From contig NZ_JAUSYZ010000001.1 of NCBI RefSeq assembly GCF_030817195.1, forward strand, positions 2,480,001 to 2,544,000: a stretch of 64,000 bases of DNA, in the 5' to 3' direction. The stretch is from Arthrobacter globiformis (GTDB taxonomy: Bacteria; Actinomycetota; Actinomycetes; Actinomycetales; Micrococcaceae). This document shows, piece by piece, positions 44,933-54,061 of the stretch (within the stretch, counting starts at the first letter, position 1; every line of letters begins with the position of its first letter). The translations under genes and the position numbers were made by a program. Under the pieces are notes generated by a model. That model had not been told where the DNA came from. It did no database searches and was given only the letters and a program-made list of their open reading frames with translations.

Positions 44933-47173
44933 TCACGACTCCAGCGAGTCATCACATTCACCCAACCAACGTCCCTGGGCAGTACACCTAGGGAGTCTTC
45001 GCCAGCCGTCCATCACTTGGGACGCAGCCTGTTTAGCCTCCATCAGGTCGGCTAGGGGTGGGCGTGTTCCCCGGCGGAACACCATGCCTGGGGGCAGTCC
45101 CTCCACGGTCACATGGGATGCCGACACATCGAGCGTGACGCGTGCCCCGCCCACCGGCAGGTTGGTGGTGTGCATGCTTCCCCACCTTTCGGGCAATGCG
45201 GGATCGATCCAGAGTACGCCCAAGGGGACGTCGGGCTCGTAGCGCAGGAGGCTGCGTACCAGCATCACGGGTGTCGCCGAGGCCCATGCCTGGGGTGAGC
45301 AAGCAGTTGGATAGGGGAGGGGCTGGGGGCAATCCGAACGGCTGAATCCGCAGAACAGTTCGGGCAGCCGGTTGTCGGTGTATTCGGCGGCTTCCATCAG
45401 TGAGGTGGACAGCTGCCGCGCTTCCTTCACGAAGCCGTACCGCATGAGACCTGCGACTATGAGCGCATTGTCGTGAGGCCAGACAGAGCCGTTGTGGTAG
45501 CTGACCGGGTTATACGCCCCCATGTCCGTTGCCAGGGTGCGCACGCCCCAGCCGCTGAACATTTCCGCGGACATCAGCCGGCGGGCAACTTGTTGTGCCT
45601 TATCCTCGTCCACGATGCCTGACCACAGGCAATGGCCCATGTTGGAGGCGCACGCGTCGACGGGCCGCTTATCCCGGTCGAGTGCGATTGCGTAGTACCC
45701 GCGGTCCGGCATCCAGAACTGTTCGTTGAACTGTTTTTTCAGCTGTTCCGCACGTTCCCGGAGGTCCTTGCCGAGAGCCTCGTCACCGGCGTCGTAGGCA
45801 ATCCAGGCCCGTGCCATGTAGGCGCTGTAGACATAGCCTTGAACCTCGCAGAGCGCAATGGGCGGCTCGGCAAGCCTGCCATCGGCGAAGCTGATCCCGT
45901 CCCAGGAGTCCTTCCAGCCCTGGTTGGCGAGGCCCTGGTCGGTGAGGCGCTTGTACTCAACGAAGCCGTCGCCGTCGCGGTCTCCGTAGTCCCGGATCCA
46001 CTTAAGGGCACGGTCTGCATGGGGTACCAGCGCTGCGATGTCGTGGGCAGCAAGTCCCCAGCGGCTTGCTTCGCCGAGCAGGGTGACGAACAGGGGAGTG
46101 GCGTCGGCAGTGCCGTAGTAGGCTGATCTGCCGCCGAGGGCCAGGCTCGTTCCGACGTCGAGCCGCACCTCGTGCAGAATTCGGCCGGGTTGCTCTTCGG
46201 TCAGCGGATCCACTTTCGTGCCTTGCCGGTCGGCCAGCGTCTGCAGAGTGCCCAACGCCAGTGTTGCGTCGACGGGCAGGACCATAAAGGAGGACAGAAG
46301 GGAGTCCCGCCCGAACAGTGCCATGAACCATGGTGCGCCGGCGGCGACGACCATGCGGTCGGGATGGTCGGGGTCAACGATGCGCAGGGCCCCGATGTCG
46401 TCGTGGCTGCGCAGGAGGCTTCGTTCTACGGTTGGATTGCCCACACGGGGAAGTGGAATATGTGCATCCCATGCTTTCTGGCGCCGCTCCTGTGCTGAGA
46501 TCATCTCGGCTGAGAGGACGAGGGTCGGCAGGCCCGCGTCGACTTCGGTTTCAGCTGTCAGCGGCAGCACGGTCGCCCGGGCACTCCACTTTCCGTGCGC
46601 CGGGACGATCATGTGCAGGAGGAGACCTTCCTCGCTGGCTTCGGCGTCGCGCATCCGCACGACGATTCCTTTCCGTGTTTCCTGCCATGCCGCTTCTATC
46701 GTCACGGACCCGGCTCTCGTCCGCCGGGTCTGTTCCCACAGTCGGTGGAACCGGCCCTCTTTGACTTCGAAAAGGTCCGCGAAGTCGGCGTCCACGGCCA
46801 AGGCGATCTCGCAGGAGGCGGGCTGCAGGGAATAGTTGTGAATTGTGATGTCTTCCACGATGCCGTTTCCCAGCTCGCGGTTCCGCTCGACCGTCAGCGG
46901 GGTGTCGGTGAGTCCATCGCTCCGCGCTGCCCTCCCCATGTACGTGCCCTGGTAGGGCGAAGGGGTCCACGCTCCCAGTGGCTCCACAGGCTGTCCATTT
47001 ACGGTGAGCGACCATCGTGACACGATCCTGGTGTCCCGCTGGAAAACGCCGTGAGGATGATGGGGGAAGATGTCACCGTTCTGCAGCGATATACAGAAGG
47101 ATGATCCTGCCACCAACGTCAGGGCTCCCTGCCCGATCGGCCCGGCCGCGTTGTCTGCATTCCATCCAGCCAT
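44933..47173 (-). CDS. Amylo-alpha-1,6-glucosidase / glycogen-debranching type protein, 3' end captured by the IS
   Basis: The 746-residue protein has the GDE N-terminal beta domain (GALTLVAGSSFCISLQNGDI; GVFQRDTRIVSRWSLTVNG) and an (alpha/alpha)6 catalytic barrel (APWFMALFGRDSLLSSFMVL; SYHNGSVWPHDNALIVAGLM) with acidic residues typical of the family. It acts on alpha-glucans or small glycosides in the cytoplasm. The ATG at 47173 (AAGGAG upstream) is preferred to 47203. The last 18-19 residues come from the insertion sequence (44992 inward), so the original C-terminus was replaced. The catalytic part is intact. Confidence 0.85.
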   Translation of the reverse strand: MAGWNADNAAGPIGQGALTLVAGSSFCISLQNGDIFPHHPHGVFQRDTRIVSRWSLTVNGQPVEPLGAWTPSPYQGTYMGRAARSDGLTDTPLTVERNRELGNGIVEDITIHNYSLQPASCEIALAVDADFADLFEVKEGRFHRLWEQTRRTRAGSVTIEAAWQETRKGIVVRMRDAEASEEGLLLHMIVPAHGKWSARATVLPLTAETEVDAGLPTLVLSAEMISAQERRQKAWDAHIPLPRVGNPTVERSLLRSHDDIGALRIVDPDHPDRMVVAAGAPWFMALFGRDSLLSSFMVLPVDATLALGTLQTLADRQGTKVDPLTEEQPGRILHEVRLDVGTSLALGGRSAYYGTADATPLFVTLLGEASRWGLAAHDIAALVPHADRALKWIRDYGDRDGDGFVEYKRLTDQGLANQGWKDSWDGISFADGRLAEPPIALCEVQGYVYSAYMARAWIAYDAGDEALGKDLRERAEQLKKQFNEQFWMPDRGYYAIALDRDKRPVDACASNMGHCLWSGIVDEDKAQQVARRLMSAEMFSGWGVRTLATDMGAYNPVSYHNGSVWPHDNALIVAGLMRYGFVKEARQLSTSLMEAAEYTDNRLPELFCGFSRSDCPQPLPYPTACSPQAWASATPVMLVRSLLRYEPDVPLGVLWIDPALPERWGSMHTTNLPVGGARVTLDVSASHVTVEGLPPGMVFRRGTRPPLADLMEAKQAASQVMDGWRRLPRCTAQGRWLGECDDSLES

Positions 47174-47379
47174 CTCAGGCTCCTTGCGAAGACGCCACAC
47201 CAACCTGAGCCGAATCTACGCCCATCGCAGAACGCCTGCCAGATGGGGGCCCAAGCGCTGTGGTCAGAGCGGGCTGTTCGTGACGATGAAGGAACCAGGG
47301 GGAAAAGGATAGAGCCGAATCCATTCGTGTTCATGATCACGCGGCTGTATTCGGGGGCGCTTCCGGGCCGTAGCCGGGC

Positions 47380-47560
47380 GCAGCCCCCTGCCGAGACATG
47401 ATCGAGCTGGCGCACGGAATAGGGGCAGTACTGTTCGCCAAAGGCATCGAAAACCACGAAGAACTGACCGCCGTCACACGAGCGGGCATGGCCGCCCGGA
47501 CAGGGCTACCTGCTCGGCTGGCCCTCCCTGCATTCTCTGGGCTGGAGCATTCCGGTGGGA
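47380..47560 (+). pseudogene. EAL-domain phosphodiesterase remnant
   Basis: MIELAHGIGAVLFAKGIENH (47398 onward) and the out-of-frame continuation GQGYLLGWPSL are the last 50 residues of an EAL domain, the c-di-GMP phosphodiesterase family (E in KGIEN; Q in GQGY). The preceding 180 residues with the EAL motif are gone and a frameshift divides what is left. Confidence 0.6.
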
Positions 47561-47700
47561 AGCAGGACAAAAAACCCGGCCTGCTTGCCACAGGAAAATT
47601 CCAAGGCTCTTGCACCCATGGTCAAACGCCCGCCTCGAGCACCATGGGCCAGGAACTGCGGCCCGAGTGATGCCGGGCCTCTCTGGCACAAGGAGTTGAT

Positions 47701-47852
47701 ATGGGCGCGGTCGGGGTGTGGCTTTGTATGAACAGCGAGAATGCCGAGGCCATCCGGTTTCATGAGAAGAGCGGCTTCGAGCGCGTCGGCATCAAGACGT
47801 TTACGTTAGGCAACCCTGGTGAACACGAATTCGTCAAGGAGTACTCCCTGCA
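47701..47852 (+). pseudogene. GNAT acetyltransferase C-terminal remnant
   Basis: GVWLCMNSENAEAIRFHEKS followed by GFERVGIKTFTLG is the acetyl-CoA-binding tail of GNAT acetyltransferases (N-x-x-A-x-x-x-[FY]-x-x-x-GF). The N-terminal two thirds are missing, so it is a fragment. Confidence 0.6.
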
Positions 47853-47905
47853 GCCAGCGCCGCAGCCGCTCGCTCCGGCGCGGCGTCGTAGGGGTGCCGT
47901 CGAGA

Positions 47906-48103
47906 CTAAAAGCGGAGGGCTGCAGTGGCGAGTCCGATGAGAGTCGCATGCTCCCCGTCCTGCGCTTCATGTTCCAGCTGAATGGTGCGGCTCCGGTGTG
48001 CTGTGGCCGTGACTCTGAACTCCGCCCCGCCGGCCCGGACAGTATCGCCCACCTGTACATGCTGCAGTTGGGGTGGGGCGTCTTGCTGGTTCTCGGCAAG
48101 CAT
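47906..48103 (-). CDS. Small hypothetical protein (65 aa)
   Basis: The 65-residue protein reads as a compact beta-rich product (QVGDTVRAGGAEFRVTATAH, TIQLEHEAQDGEHATLIGL). The ribosome-binding site (CCAGGAC) is weak. It ends LATAALRF. No family is recognised. Overlapping frames on the other strand are less protein-like. Confidence 0.4.
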   Translation of the reverse strand: MLAENQQDAPPQLQHVQVGDTVRAGGAEFRVTATAHRSRTIQLEHEAQDGEHATLIGLATAALRF

Positions 48104-48329
48104 GGCGTGCAGTCCTGGTCGTGATGCCGGGTGCGGTGCAAGTGGCTGCCATCGGTTCCGGTACCGGCGGAAACGGTCCCCCCGGCCACCTGCGTGGCCG
48201 GGGGCCGCCGGGCGGGATGTGCCGTGCGCTGCTGCTGCATGTGCGCTATCAAGGCGCGGTGGCGCGTGTAGTTATACCAACCGCCCAATAGGCAGCGTTA
48301 GCGTGTAACGGCCATCCCGTCCCGGTCTG

Positions 48330-48749
48330 TTAGGCGCCGATCTGCTGCTGGCCGCCCTTGGTCTCGATTTCGATCTTGCGCGGAGCTGCCTGGGCTGCCA
48401 CCGGGATCCGGAGCGTCAGGACGCCCGCGTCGTAATTGGCTTTGACGTTCTCCGTTTCCAGTGCGTCACCGAGGACCAGCTGCCGGCTAAAAACGCCGCG
48501 GGGCCGCTCGGACGCAAGGAGTTCGGTGCCCTCGCCCACGGGTGCCTTCCGTTCAGCTCGAACGGTCAGGGCATTCTGTTCCACGCCCAGATCGATCGAA
48601 TCGACCTCCACGCCGGGCAGATCAAACGCGACGACATATTCATCACCTTCCCGCCAGGCGTCCATCGGCATCGCTGCCGGACGGGCCACGGTGCCCAGGA
48701 CCTGCTCGGCGAGACGGTCCAGCTGGCGGAACGGATCTAACATCAACAT
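48330..48749 (-). CDS. Small heat shock protein, Hsp20 family
   Basis: The 139-residue chaperone has the alpha-crystallin domain (about residues 32-125): EYVVAFDLPGVEVDSIDLGV, LTVRAERKAP, RGVFSRQLVLGDALETENVK and YDAGVLTLRIPVA with the conserved A-x-x-x-x-G-V-L-x-L-x-x-P. It holds unfolding proteins in the cytoplasm. A strong vegetative-type promoter lies upstream at 48802-48830. No CIRCE or HAIR site is obvious. Confidence 0.93.
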   Translation of the reverse strand: MLMLDPFRQLDRLAEQVLGTVARPAAMPMDAWREGDEYVVAFDLPGVEVDSIDLGVEQNALTVRAERKAPVGEGTELLASERPRGVFSRQLVLGDALETENVKANYDAGVLTLRIPVAAQAAPRKIEIETKGGQQQIGA

Positions 48750-48778
48750 GACATACCTCCTCGGTCAACGATGACCGG

Positions 48779-48830
48779 ATCTATATCCGCTGACATAGAT
48801 CTATATAGCACCGGTCACTTGGTGTGACAA
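48779..48830 (-). promoter_or_regulatory. Promoter of the hsp20 gene with GATCTATAT repeats
   Basis: On the minus strand TTGTCA (48830-48825) and TATATA (48807-48802) are spaced by 17 bases, a near-consensus sigma-70-type promoter. Direct/inverted copies of (A)GATCTATA at 48779-48787 and 48798-48806 overlap the transcription start and could bind a regulator. Confidence 0.75.
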
Positions 48831-49286
48831 GAGGTTTTCCCTCGTCGGAATCGGTTTTCCCGGAAAATTTGGGGCTGCGCAGAAGGTGACGTGGTCCCCT
48901 TCTTCAGCGCGCTGTAGGCGACGGGCCCCTCTTCCTCGATCACGTCATACCCAGTCGCGCTGCCGTCGAAGTGGCGCCAAGCGCACGTTCCAGACCGAGG
49001 ACAGTCTGTTCCGCACCGGTCTCCGCCGAGCGGGGCTGCCTGTCTGCAGCTGGCAGTGAGCTGCCACGTCCATAGGGCTTTCCTCTCCTGATCTGTCAGG
49101 GCGCGCCGTACAACACTTGGCACGCGGGGAGCGCTGTTCCCGCTCGGCTGCGTGAATGCGTAGTCGCCCTGGTGGAAAGACGGGTACCTGCCACTGATGC
49201 TTGGGATACCGCCGATGCAATTCGCAGAGGGGGAACTCCAGAATCCCGCCCTCGGGCTGCCCTGACAGCGCTTAGCGTTCCCCCCA
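48831..49286. other. Stretch with weak coding signs only
   Basis: A minus-strand frame (about 49112-48815) shows CRQAAPLGGDRCGTDCPRSG and later GYDVIEEEGPVAYSALK but no start. Another frame starts with a good ribosome-binding site (AGGAGAGG before an ATG at 49070) and gives a 42-residue basic product ending at 48945. Neither is convincing. Confidence 0.3.
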
Positions 49287-49967
49287 TTACTCCCAGCCCA
49301 GCCATTCAATTGCCTCCTGTGTTATTTCGGGGGGAACCGCATGGCCGCCCCGGAACTCCCGGTAGGTGACGTTGTAGCCCTCTCTGTTTAGGAGCGGCAC
49401 CAACCGGCGGCTGGTGCGGTCAATGGGCAGGACGTTGTCCCGGTCTCCGTGGGAAACGAAAATGTGGGGTCTGCCGGTCCGAAGCGCGGGAGGGATAAAC
49501 CCGGGGGAGAAGGCAATGATCTTGGCAAAGAGGCCGCCGTTCGCCAGGCCCAGCCCCAACGCGTAGGAAGCTCCATCGGAGAACCCGCCGATCGCGATAC
49601 GGTTCGGGTCAACGAAGACCAGTTGGAAGATCTGTTCAAGCGCCCGGTTTATCGCCTTGACGTCGGTGCCGAATACGCCGCGGACACCGTCCCAGGTTGA
49701 GGTTCTGGACGAGGGTGCGGCAAGGACGAGTCTGTGTTCTTCGGCATAGCCGGACAGCAGCCCCAGCCCTCCTGCCGCATCGCCTCCCGCTCCGTGAAGC
49801 AAGAGAGTAAGCGGTGCCGGCCGTCCTTGGCGCAACGCTGCGGGCACGTAGAGCAGGGTGTCCCGTGCCCGTTCAATACCTAGGTCATACTGTCCCGGGG
49901 CAGGTGCAGGGCCTGGTTCCTTGCCTGGCGCCGCGGTCAAGGCAGCGAGATTCCATGAGGCTTGCAA
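49287..49967 (-). CDS. Alpha/beta hydrolase, esterase/phospholipase type
   Basis: The 226-residue enzyme has oxyanion-region TLLLHGAGGDA, nucleophile Ser130 in GGFSDGAS, an acid Asp in SHGDRDNVLP (about 175-177) and His209 in FRGGHAVP. This is the phospholipase/carboxylesterase or poly-hydroxyalkanoate-depolymerase-like branch. The start is a TTG. No signal peptide is visible. The substrate is unknown. Confidence 0.82.
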   Translation of the reverse strand: MQASWNLAALTAAPGKEPGPAPAPGQYDLGIERARDTLLYVPAALRQGRPAPLTLLLHGAGGDAAGGLGLLSGYAEEHRLVLAAPSSRTSTWDGVRGVFGTDVKAINRALEQIFQLVFVDPNRIAIGGFSDGASYALGLGLANGGLFAKIIAFSPGFIPPALRTGRPHIFVSHGDRDNVLPIDRTSRRLVPLLNREGYNVTYREFRGGHAVPPEITQEAIEWLGWE

Positions 49968-50059
49968 CGGGAGGATCCATGGTTACTTGGGGGCAACGGT
50001 GAGGGCAGCCGCCGTTGGTGCAGCTACCCTCCCGAGATGGTTGGCAGGGCAACAGGCCT

Positions 50060-50476
50060 CTAATAGAAGGAAATGAGCTCTACAAGTTCTCCGACCCGGT
50101 CTTCCGGGTAGTTCCGGGCGATGTCGGCCTGACTGATGATGCCAATCAGGTCGTGGCCGTCGATGACGGGCAGCCGGCGGACCTGGTGCTCTCCCATGGT
50201 CCTGATTGCTTCCTCGATTGAGTCATCGGCGCCAATGGTGACCGGCTTGCCCTGCCCAAAGTCCCCCGCCTTGGCCGTGCGTGGATCGCCGCCTTCGGCG
50301 AAGCATTTGATGACGATGTCGCGGTCCGTGATCATGCCCTTGAGCCTGTTGTCCTCCCCGCAGATCGGCAGGGCGCCGACGTCCAGCTCTTTCATCTTCC
50401 GGGCCGCGGCTTCCAGGCTTTCATTTTCACCGACGCATTCGACGCCGCCGGTCATGATTTCACGTGCTGTCGTCAT
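50060..50476 (-). CDS. Tandem CBS domain protein
   Basis: The 138-residue protein is made of two CBS domains: AREIMTGGVECVGENESLEA to LKGMITDRDIVIKCFAEG, and KPVTIGADDSIEEAIRTMGE to LIGIISQADIARNYPED. Such stand-alone pairs bind adenosine nucleotides and act as energy or stress sensors. GGAGAGCGCC precedes the ATG. It is divergent from the next gene. Confidence 0.9.
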   Translation of the reverse strand: MTTAREIMTGGVECVGENESLEAAARKMKELDVGALPICGEDNRLKGMITDRDIVIKCFAEGGDPRTAKAGDFGQGKPVTIGADDSIEEAIRTMGEHQVRRLPVIDGHDLIGIISQADIARNYPEDRVGELVELISFY

Positions 50477-50670
50477 GGCGCTCTCCTCAAACTGGATGGC
50501 TGGTTCCGGACCGCGCCCGTGCCGCTGTCCTCTTTTGGCTCGGGCACGCCTTAACGCTAAGTATGCTGAGCGTCGGTGTCCAGAGCAGGAACGATGGCCG
50601 CCTTGGGCCAGCTGGCGACACGCGGGATGCCGTCCGCAACATCGTCACACCCCCGGAGGAGCACGGATGC

Positions 50671-50970
50671 ATGACAGCTCCAACGGTGGAAGTGGCTATC
50701 CACGAACTGATGGATCTCGCCGGGAATCTTGTCTACGGACTGCTTTCGGAGCGGGGCCTGCTCGGTGACGGGCTGGACGTCGAGGAGTACACGGGGATCC
50801 ATTCCTGGGTGGAGGGCCTCACCCGCTATACCGTCGTGCACTCCAGGACCGTGGCGGTGCTTTTCGATGACACACGCCTGGTGGATGCCATCCCGTTCCA
50901 CCACGACCTGCTTGGCGCCGACGATCCGAAGAGCTTCTTCACCCTTCCGGAGTCGCGGCATCCCGATTAA
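50671..50970 (+). CDS. Hypothetical acidic protein (99 aa)
   Basis: The 99-residue soluble protein (HELMDLAGNLVYGLLSERGL, WVEGLTRYTVVHSRTVAVLF, FHHDLLGADDPKSFFTLPES) has GGAGGA 11 bases before the ATG at 50671. No family is recognised. It is separated by 36 bases from the DUF4259 gene and may form an operon with it. Confidence 0.55.
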   Translation: MTAPTVEVAIHELMDLAGNLVYGLLSERGLLGDGLDVEEYTGIHSWVEGLTRYTVVHSRTVAVLFDDTRLVDAIPFHHDLLGADDPKSFFTLPESRHPD

Positions 50971-51006
50971 GCTCCACAGTTGAACGGCTACCGAAAGGGC
51001 TAACAG

Positions 51007-51405
51007 ATGGGCGCGTGGGGCTTTTTGCCTTTCGAGAATGATGATGCACTGGACTGGCTAGATGAGCTCGAGACCGGGGGTGCTGAGGTGGTGCGGGGTG
51101 CGCTGACGAACGCGTGCACTGGTTATCTGGAAGCACCAGAGGGCAGCGTCGCAGTTGCCGCTGCTGAAATCACCTCGGCCTGCCAAGGAAGCCCGCTAGA
51201 CGATCTGCCGGAAAACGTGGCGTCATGGGTCACTGCTCACGGCGCGGAGCTTGGTCCCGAGGATGTGGAGCTCGCGCTGCAGGCGATTGCACGGGTAACC
51301 GGGGATGAATCGGAGTTGGCCGAGCTCTGGGACGACGCCGACGAACCGGAGTGGCGGGAATCCCTCACCGAACTTTCCGAGAGACTGCAAGCAGCACTGC
51401 GGTAG
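51007..51405 (+). CDS. DUF4259 domain protein
   Basis: The 132-residue protein opens with the DUF4259 signature MGAWGFLPFENDDALDWLDE. It ends in an acidic region (ELAELWDDADEPEWRESL). The family function is unknown, but members occur next to nucleases or in variable loci. GAAAGG lies upstream. The NUC1 gene follows 55 bases on. Confidence 0.85.
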   Translation: MGAWGFLPFENDDALDWLDELETGGAEVVRGALTNACTGYLEAPEGSVAVAAAEITSACQGSPLDDLPENVASWVTAHGAELGPEDVELALQAIARVTGDESELAELWDDADEPEWRESLTELSERLQAALR

Positions 51406-51460
51406 GTCAAGTTCACCGTGCTGTCAGGTGCCCGTCATCCTGCACTGGTAGGGTCCGGTC

Positions 51461-52366
51461 ATGGATGAACTGCTGACTAACCTGACGGCGACCCCTGCCG
51501 CAAAGGTGACGGACTACGCCGGCCGGAAAGGCTTCGACGAGAACTTCCTGGGCTTGCCCGTTCCGTTGCCAGTCCTGGCCGGCGTGGATACGGCCCTGCT
51601 GCCCTACACACACTTCTCGGTGCTGATGCGCCTGGACAAGCGCCTCGCCGCTGTCACGGGCGTGGGTATCGACGGCGAGAAGCTGATGGACCTGGACCGG
51701 GCTGGAATACCTTGGAAGTTGGATCCCCGGCTTCCCGCAGGCCAGCAGACGGGGGAGCGGGTCTACGCCCGCAACGACATCGACCGCGGCCACCTGGTGC
51801 GCACGTCCTCCGTCGTCTGGGGCGACAGCGTGGCCGAGGCGCAGCTCGCCAACGAGGACACCTTCCACTACACGAACGCCGCCCCGCAGGCAGCCCAGTT
51901 CAACCAGGGCATCGAACTGTGGCTGGGCATCGAGGACTACCTTCAGGAACACGCCGCCCAGTACCGCAGCCGGGTCGTGGTCTTCACCGGCCCCATCTTC
52001 AGCGACACCGACCCGGTCTACCGGGGCGTGGACATTCCGCTGCGCTTTTTCAAGGTCGCCGCCTTCATCCACGAGGGGGAGCTGGCGGCCACCGGGTACG
52101 TGGTGGACCAGACACCGCAGCTGGCCGAACTGCCGGACGTACCGCGGCCCGGGGTCACCGAGGACGTCCCGCCACTGGGCCCGTTCCGAACCTTCCAGGT
52201 GCCCATCCGGGACATCGCGGTGCTGACCGAGCTGGACGTGGACCAGCTGATCGAGGTAGATCGGATGCCGATCGCCGCGACCCTCGGCGCCGCCCCGGTC
52301 GGGTCCACCTGGCGGAAGCTGGGCAACGTCGAAGACCTCGACCTGGACTTCGACCTGGAGGACTGA
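51461..52366 (+). CDS. DNA/RNA non-specific endonuclease (NUC1 family)
   Basis: The 301-residue protein has the beta-beta-alpha metal motif DRGH (residues 108-111, in NDIDRGHLVR) and the magnesium-binding Asn region NEDTFHYTNAAPQ (about 132-145). There is no signal peptide, so it is cytoplasmic or released by another route. Such nucleases act in defence or stress. No immunity protein is obvious next to it, although a decayed Imm35-like gene lies at 60.6 kb. Confidence 0.88.
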   Translation: MDELLTNLTATPAAKVTDYAGRKGFDENFLGLPVPLPVLAGVDTALLPYTHFSVLMRLDKRLAAVTGVGIDGEKLMDLDRAGIPWKLDPRLPAGQQTGERVYARNDIDRGHLVRTSSVVWGDSVAEAQLANEDTFHYTNAAPQAAQFNQGIELWLGIEDYLQEHAAQYRSRVVVFTGPIFSDTDPVYRGVDIPLRFFKVAAFIHEGELAATGYVVDQTPQLAELPDVPRPGVTEDVPPLGPFRTFQVPIRDIAVLTELDVDQLIEVDRMPIAATLGAAPVGSTWRKLGNVEDLDLDFDLED

Positions 52367-52474
52367 GGGGTACAGGAGAGGACGCCCCGAGCCACCGCCT
52401 TTTTGCCACTGCAGGATGCCGCCACTGCAGGACAAGAACCCGCAATCTCTATAGCCTTGGGATGTGGAGGGCCT

Positions 52475-52953
52475 ATGACAGTTCGCAGCGCAGGCATTCT
52501 CCTGTACCGGCGGAGCCCGGATGGGCACTTGGAGGTTTGGATCGCCCATAATGGTGGCCCTCACTGGACCGGCATGGACACCCGCGCCTGGTCAATTCCA
52601 AAGGGACTATACCTCGACGGGGAGGACCCGCTGGTGGCCGCGCTGCGGGAGTTCGCCGAAGAAATCGGGACGCGGCGCCTCAGGCGTACTACCTTGAGCT
52701 GGGCGCTTTCCGGCAGCCTTCGGGGAAGGTCATCACCGCCTTTGCCGCCGAAGCGGATTTCCAGCCAGAGCAGATCACCAGCAACACGTTCCCGCTGGAA
52801 TGGCCGAAGGGTTCCGGTGTTGTCCGGGAATATCCCGAAATCGACGATGCCAGATGGTTCAGAGAGTCCGAGGCGCGCAGCAAACTGGCGAAGGGGCAGG
52901 TACCGATCCTCGATGCCCTCGGCGAGTACCTCGGGAAGCTGGACGGGTCCTGA
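52475..52953 (+). pseudogene. NUDIX hydrolase, one-base frameshift
   Basis: From the ATG at 52475 (GGAGG upstream) the frame reads SAGILLYRRSPDGHLEVWIA, AWSIPKGLY and ALREFAEEIGT, the start and most of the NUDIX box. Near 52674 one base is missing. The family continues in the next frame as QAYYLELGAFRQPSGKVITA and ends RWFRESEARSKLAKGQVP... at TGA 52951-52953. Repairing the base would give a full ~159-residue protein. Confidence 0.8.
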
Positions 52954-52999
52954 AGTGGGGAGCTCTCAGGCAACCTTGTTCTCCGCCGCTGGGTAGAAG

Positions 53000-53668
53000 C
53001 TACGAGCGCATGGCGCCGGTGTACAGCCTCGCTGTGCCGTTGAGCCCGGCGATGGCATCGTTGATCGTGCTGCGTATCATCTCGTACTGCACGTCATCCG
53101 GGACGGCCTCCACCTCTTTCCTGGCGTCCACGAAGTCGATGGCTTCCTGGGCCCGGGCCTCCAGGATGGCCCCTGCCAGGTGCACCATCTCGTGAAGGTG
53201 AGTGATGGCGTGCCGAATGTGCTCGCGCCCAGCTTCAGGGACGCCGGCCAGCAGCTCAGGGTACTCAGGGTCAACATCGTGGGCCGGGCCCGTCGCGGTG
53301 CCAACCGAGAGCCAGTGCTCCGCGGTGTCGTCCTCGTCGTCCTGCTTCCAGTAGATCTGCAGGTCCGTAATGGCGCGTGTGACCGGGTTTAAGGTTGTCG
53401 CCCTGATGTTCAGATTCCCGAACGGGCTCTCCTCCAGCATGACCCCGGCCAGGAATCCCAGCCGGCAGTGCGCGCTGAACTGGTCAGCCCACTCAAACCA
53501 GGGACGGGTGCTGGGATTCGGTTCATCCACTCCGGCGTTCATGACCATGTAGGCCACCGTGTTGAGCAGCTCGAAGGCCGTGTCCTGGTCGGCCGGGTCC
53601 AGGTCCCGGAAAATACTCTCGGCGACCTCATGAATCGCGGTCAGCTGCGCGGCAAGTTCTGCGACCAT
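53000..53668 (-). CDS. Hypothetical protein (222 aa), third gene of a minus-strand trio
   Basis: This is a helical soluble protein (IHEVAESIFRDLDPADQDTA, HRIRHAITHLHEMVHLAGAI-type segments, YEMIRSTINDAIAGLNGTAR). It follows the genes at 54480-54055 and 54061-53702 on the same strand. No family is recognised. The ribosome-binding site before the ATG at 53668 is weak. Confidence 0.65.
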   Translation of the reverse strand: MVAELAAQLTAIHEVAESIFRDLDPADQDTAFELLNTVAYMVMNAGVDEPNPSTRPWFEWADQFSAHCRLGFLAGVMLEESPFGNLNIRATTLNPVTRAITDLQIYWKQDDEDDTAEHWLSVGTATGPAHDVDPEYPELLAGVPEAGREHIRHAITHLHEMVHLAGAILEARAQEAIDFVDARKEVEAVPDDVQYEMIRSTINDAIAGLNGTARLYTGAMRS

Positions 53669-53701
53669 GTCCGCTTCGTCCTGGTCCTCAGCGGGAATCT
53701 C

Positions 53702-54061
53702 CTAGTGCGGCGCATCCATCCGCTGCACGCGCCCGGCAACATCAATCCAGTCCATGCCCTCCGAATCGGACCACACGGTCATCTGGAGCTGATCCGTGAC
53801 GTCCAGGACGGTGCTGGCGGCCAACGGCTTGTCACCGGGCGCCTTGTAAGGACCGAAGTCAACGGACTCTAGGCCGCTCTCAGAGCACAGCTGCACCAGC
53901 TCGGCCACCGGGTCTTCGTCCTCATCGAGGGGATTCACCTCACTGTCCCACCCGCTGTGTCCGGTACCCTCGCGCACCGTGTCATTCAAGGCCCGGAAAA
54001 CCAGGTTCGTGTCGCTGTTGCTCTGGTGGACCGGCACCGCGGTTTCGAGCAGCTTCACCAT
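53702..54061 (-). CDS. Hypothetical acidic protein (119 aa), second of the trio
   Basis: The 119-residue acidic protein (WDSEVNPLDEDEDPVAELVQ; LQMTVWSDSEGMDWIDVAGR) overlaps the preceding gene by 7 bases, a sign of translational coupling. No family is recognised. Confidence 0.6.
   Translation of the reverse strand: MVKLLETAVPVHQSNSDTNLVFRALNDTVREGTGHSGWDSEVNPLDEDEDPVAELVQLCSESGLESVDFGPYKAPGDKPLAASTVLDVTDQLQMTVWSDSEGMDWIDVAGRVQRMDAPH

Larger units (their letters stand above)
43851..44992. mobile_element. IS481-family insertion sequence
   Basis: The ~1.14 kb element is bounded by perfect 19-bp inverted repeats (CCTAGGTGTACTGCCCAGG at 43851-43869; complement at 44974-44992), with GTTGGTT continuing the match inward. 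It encodes one DDE transposase on the minus strand whose native TAG (43852-43854) lies in the left repeat. The right end lies inside the 3' end of the glucosidase gene. No clear target duplication is visible. Confidence 0.9.
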
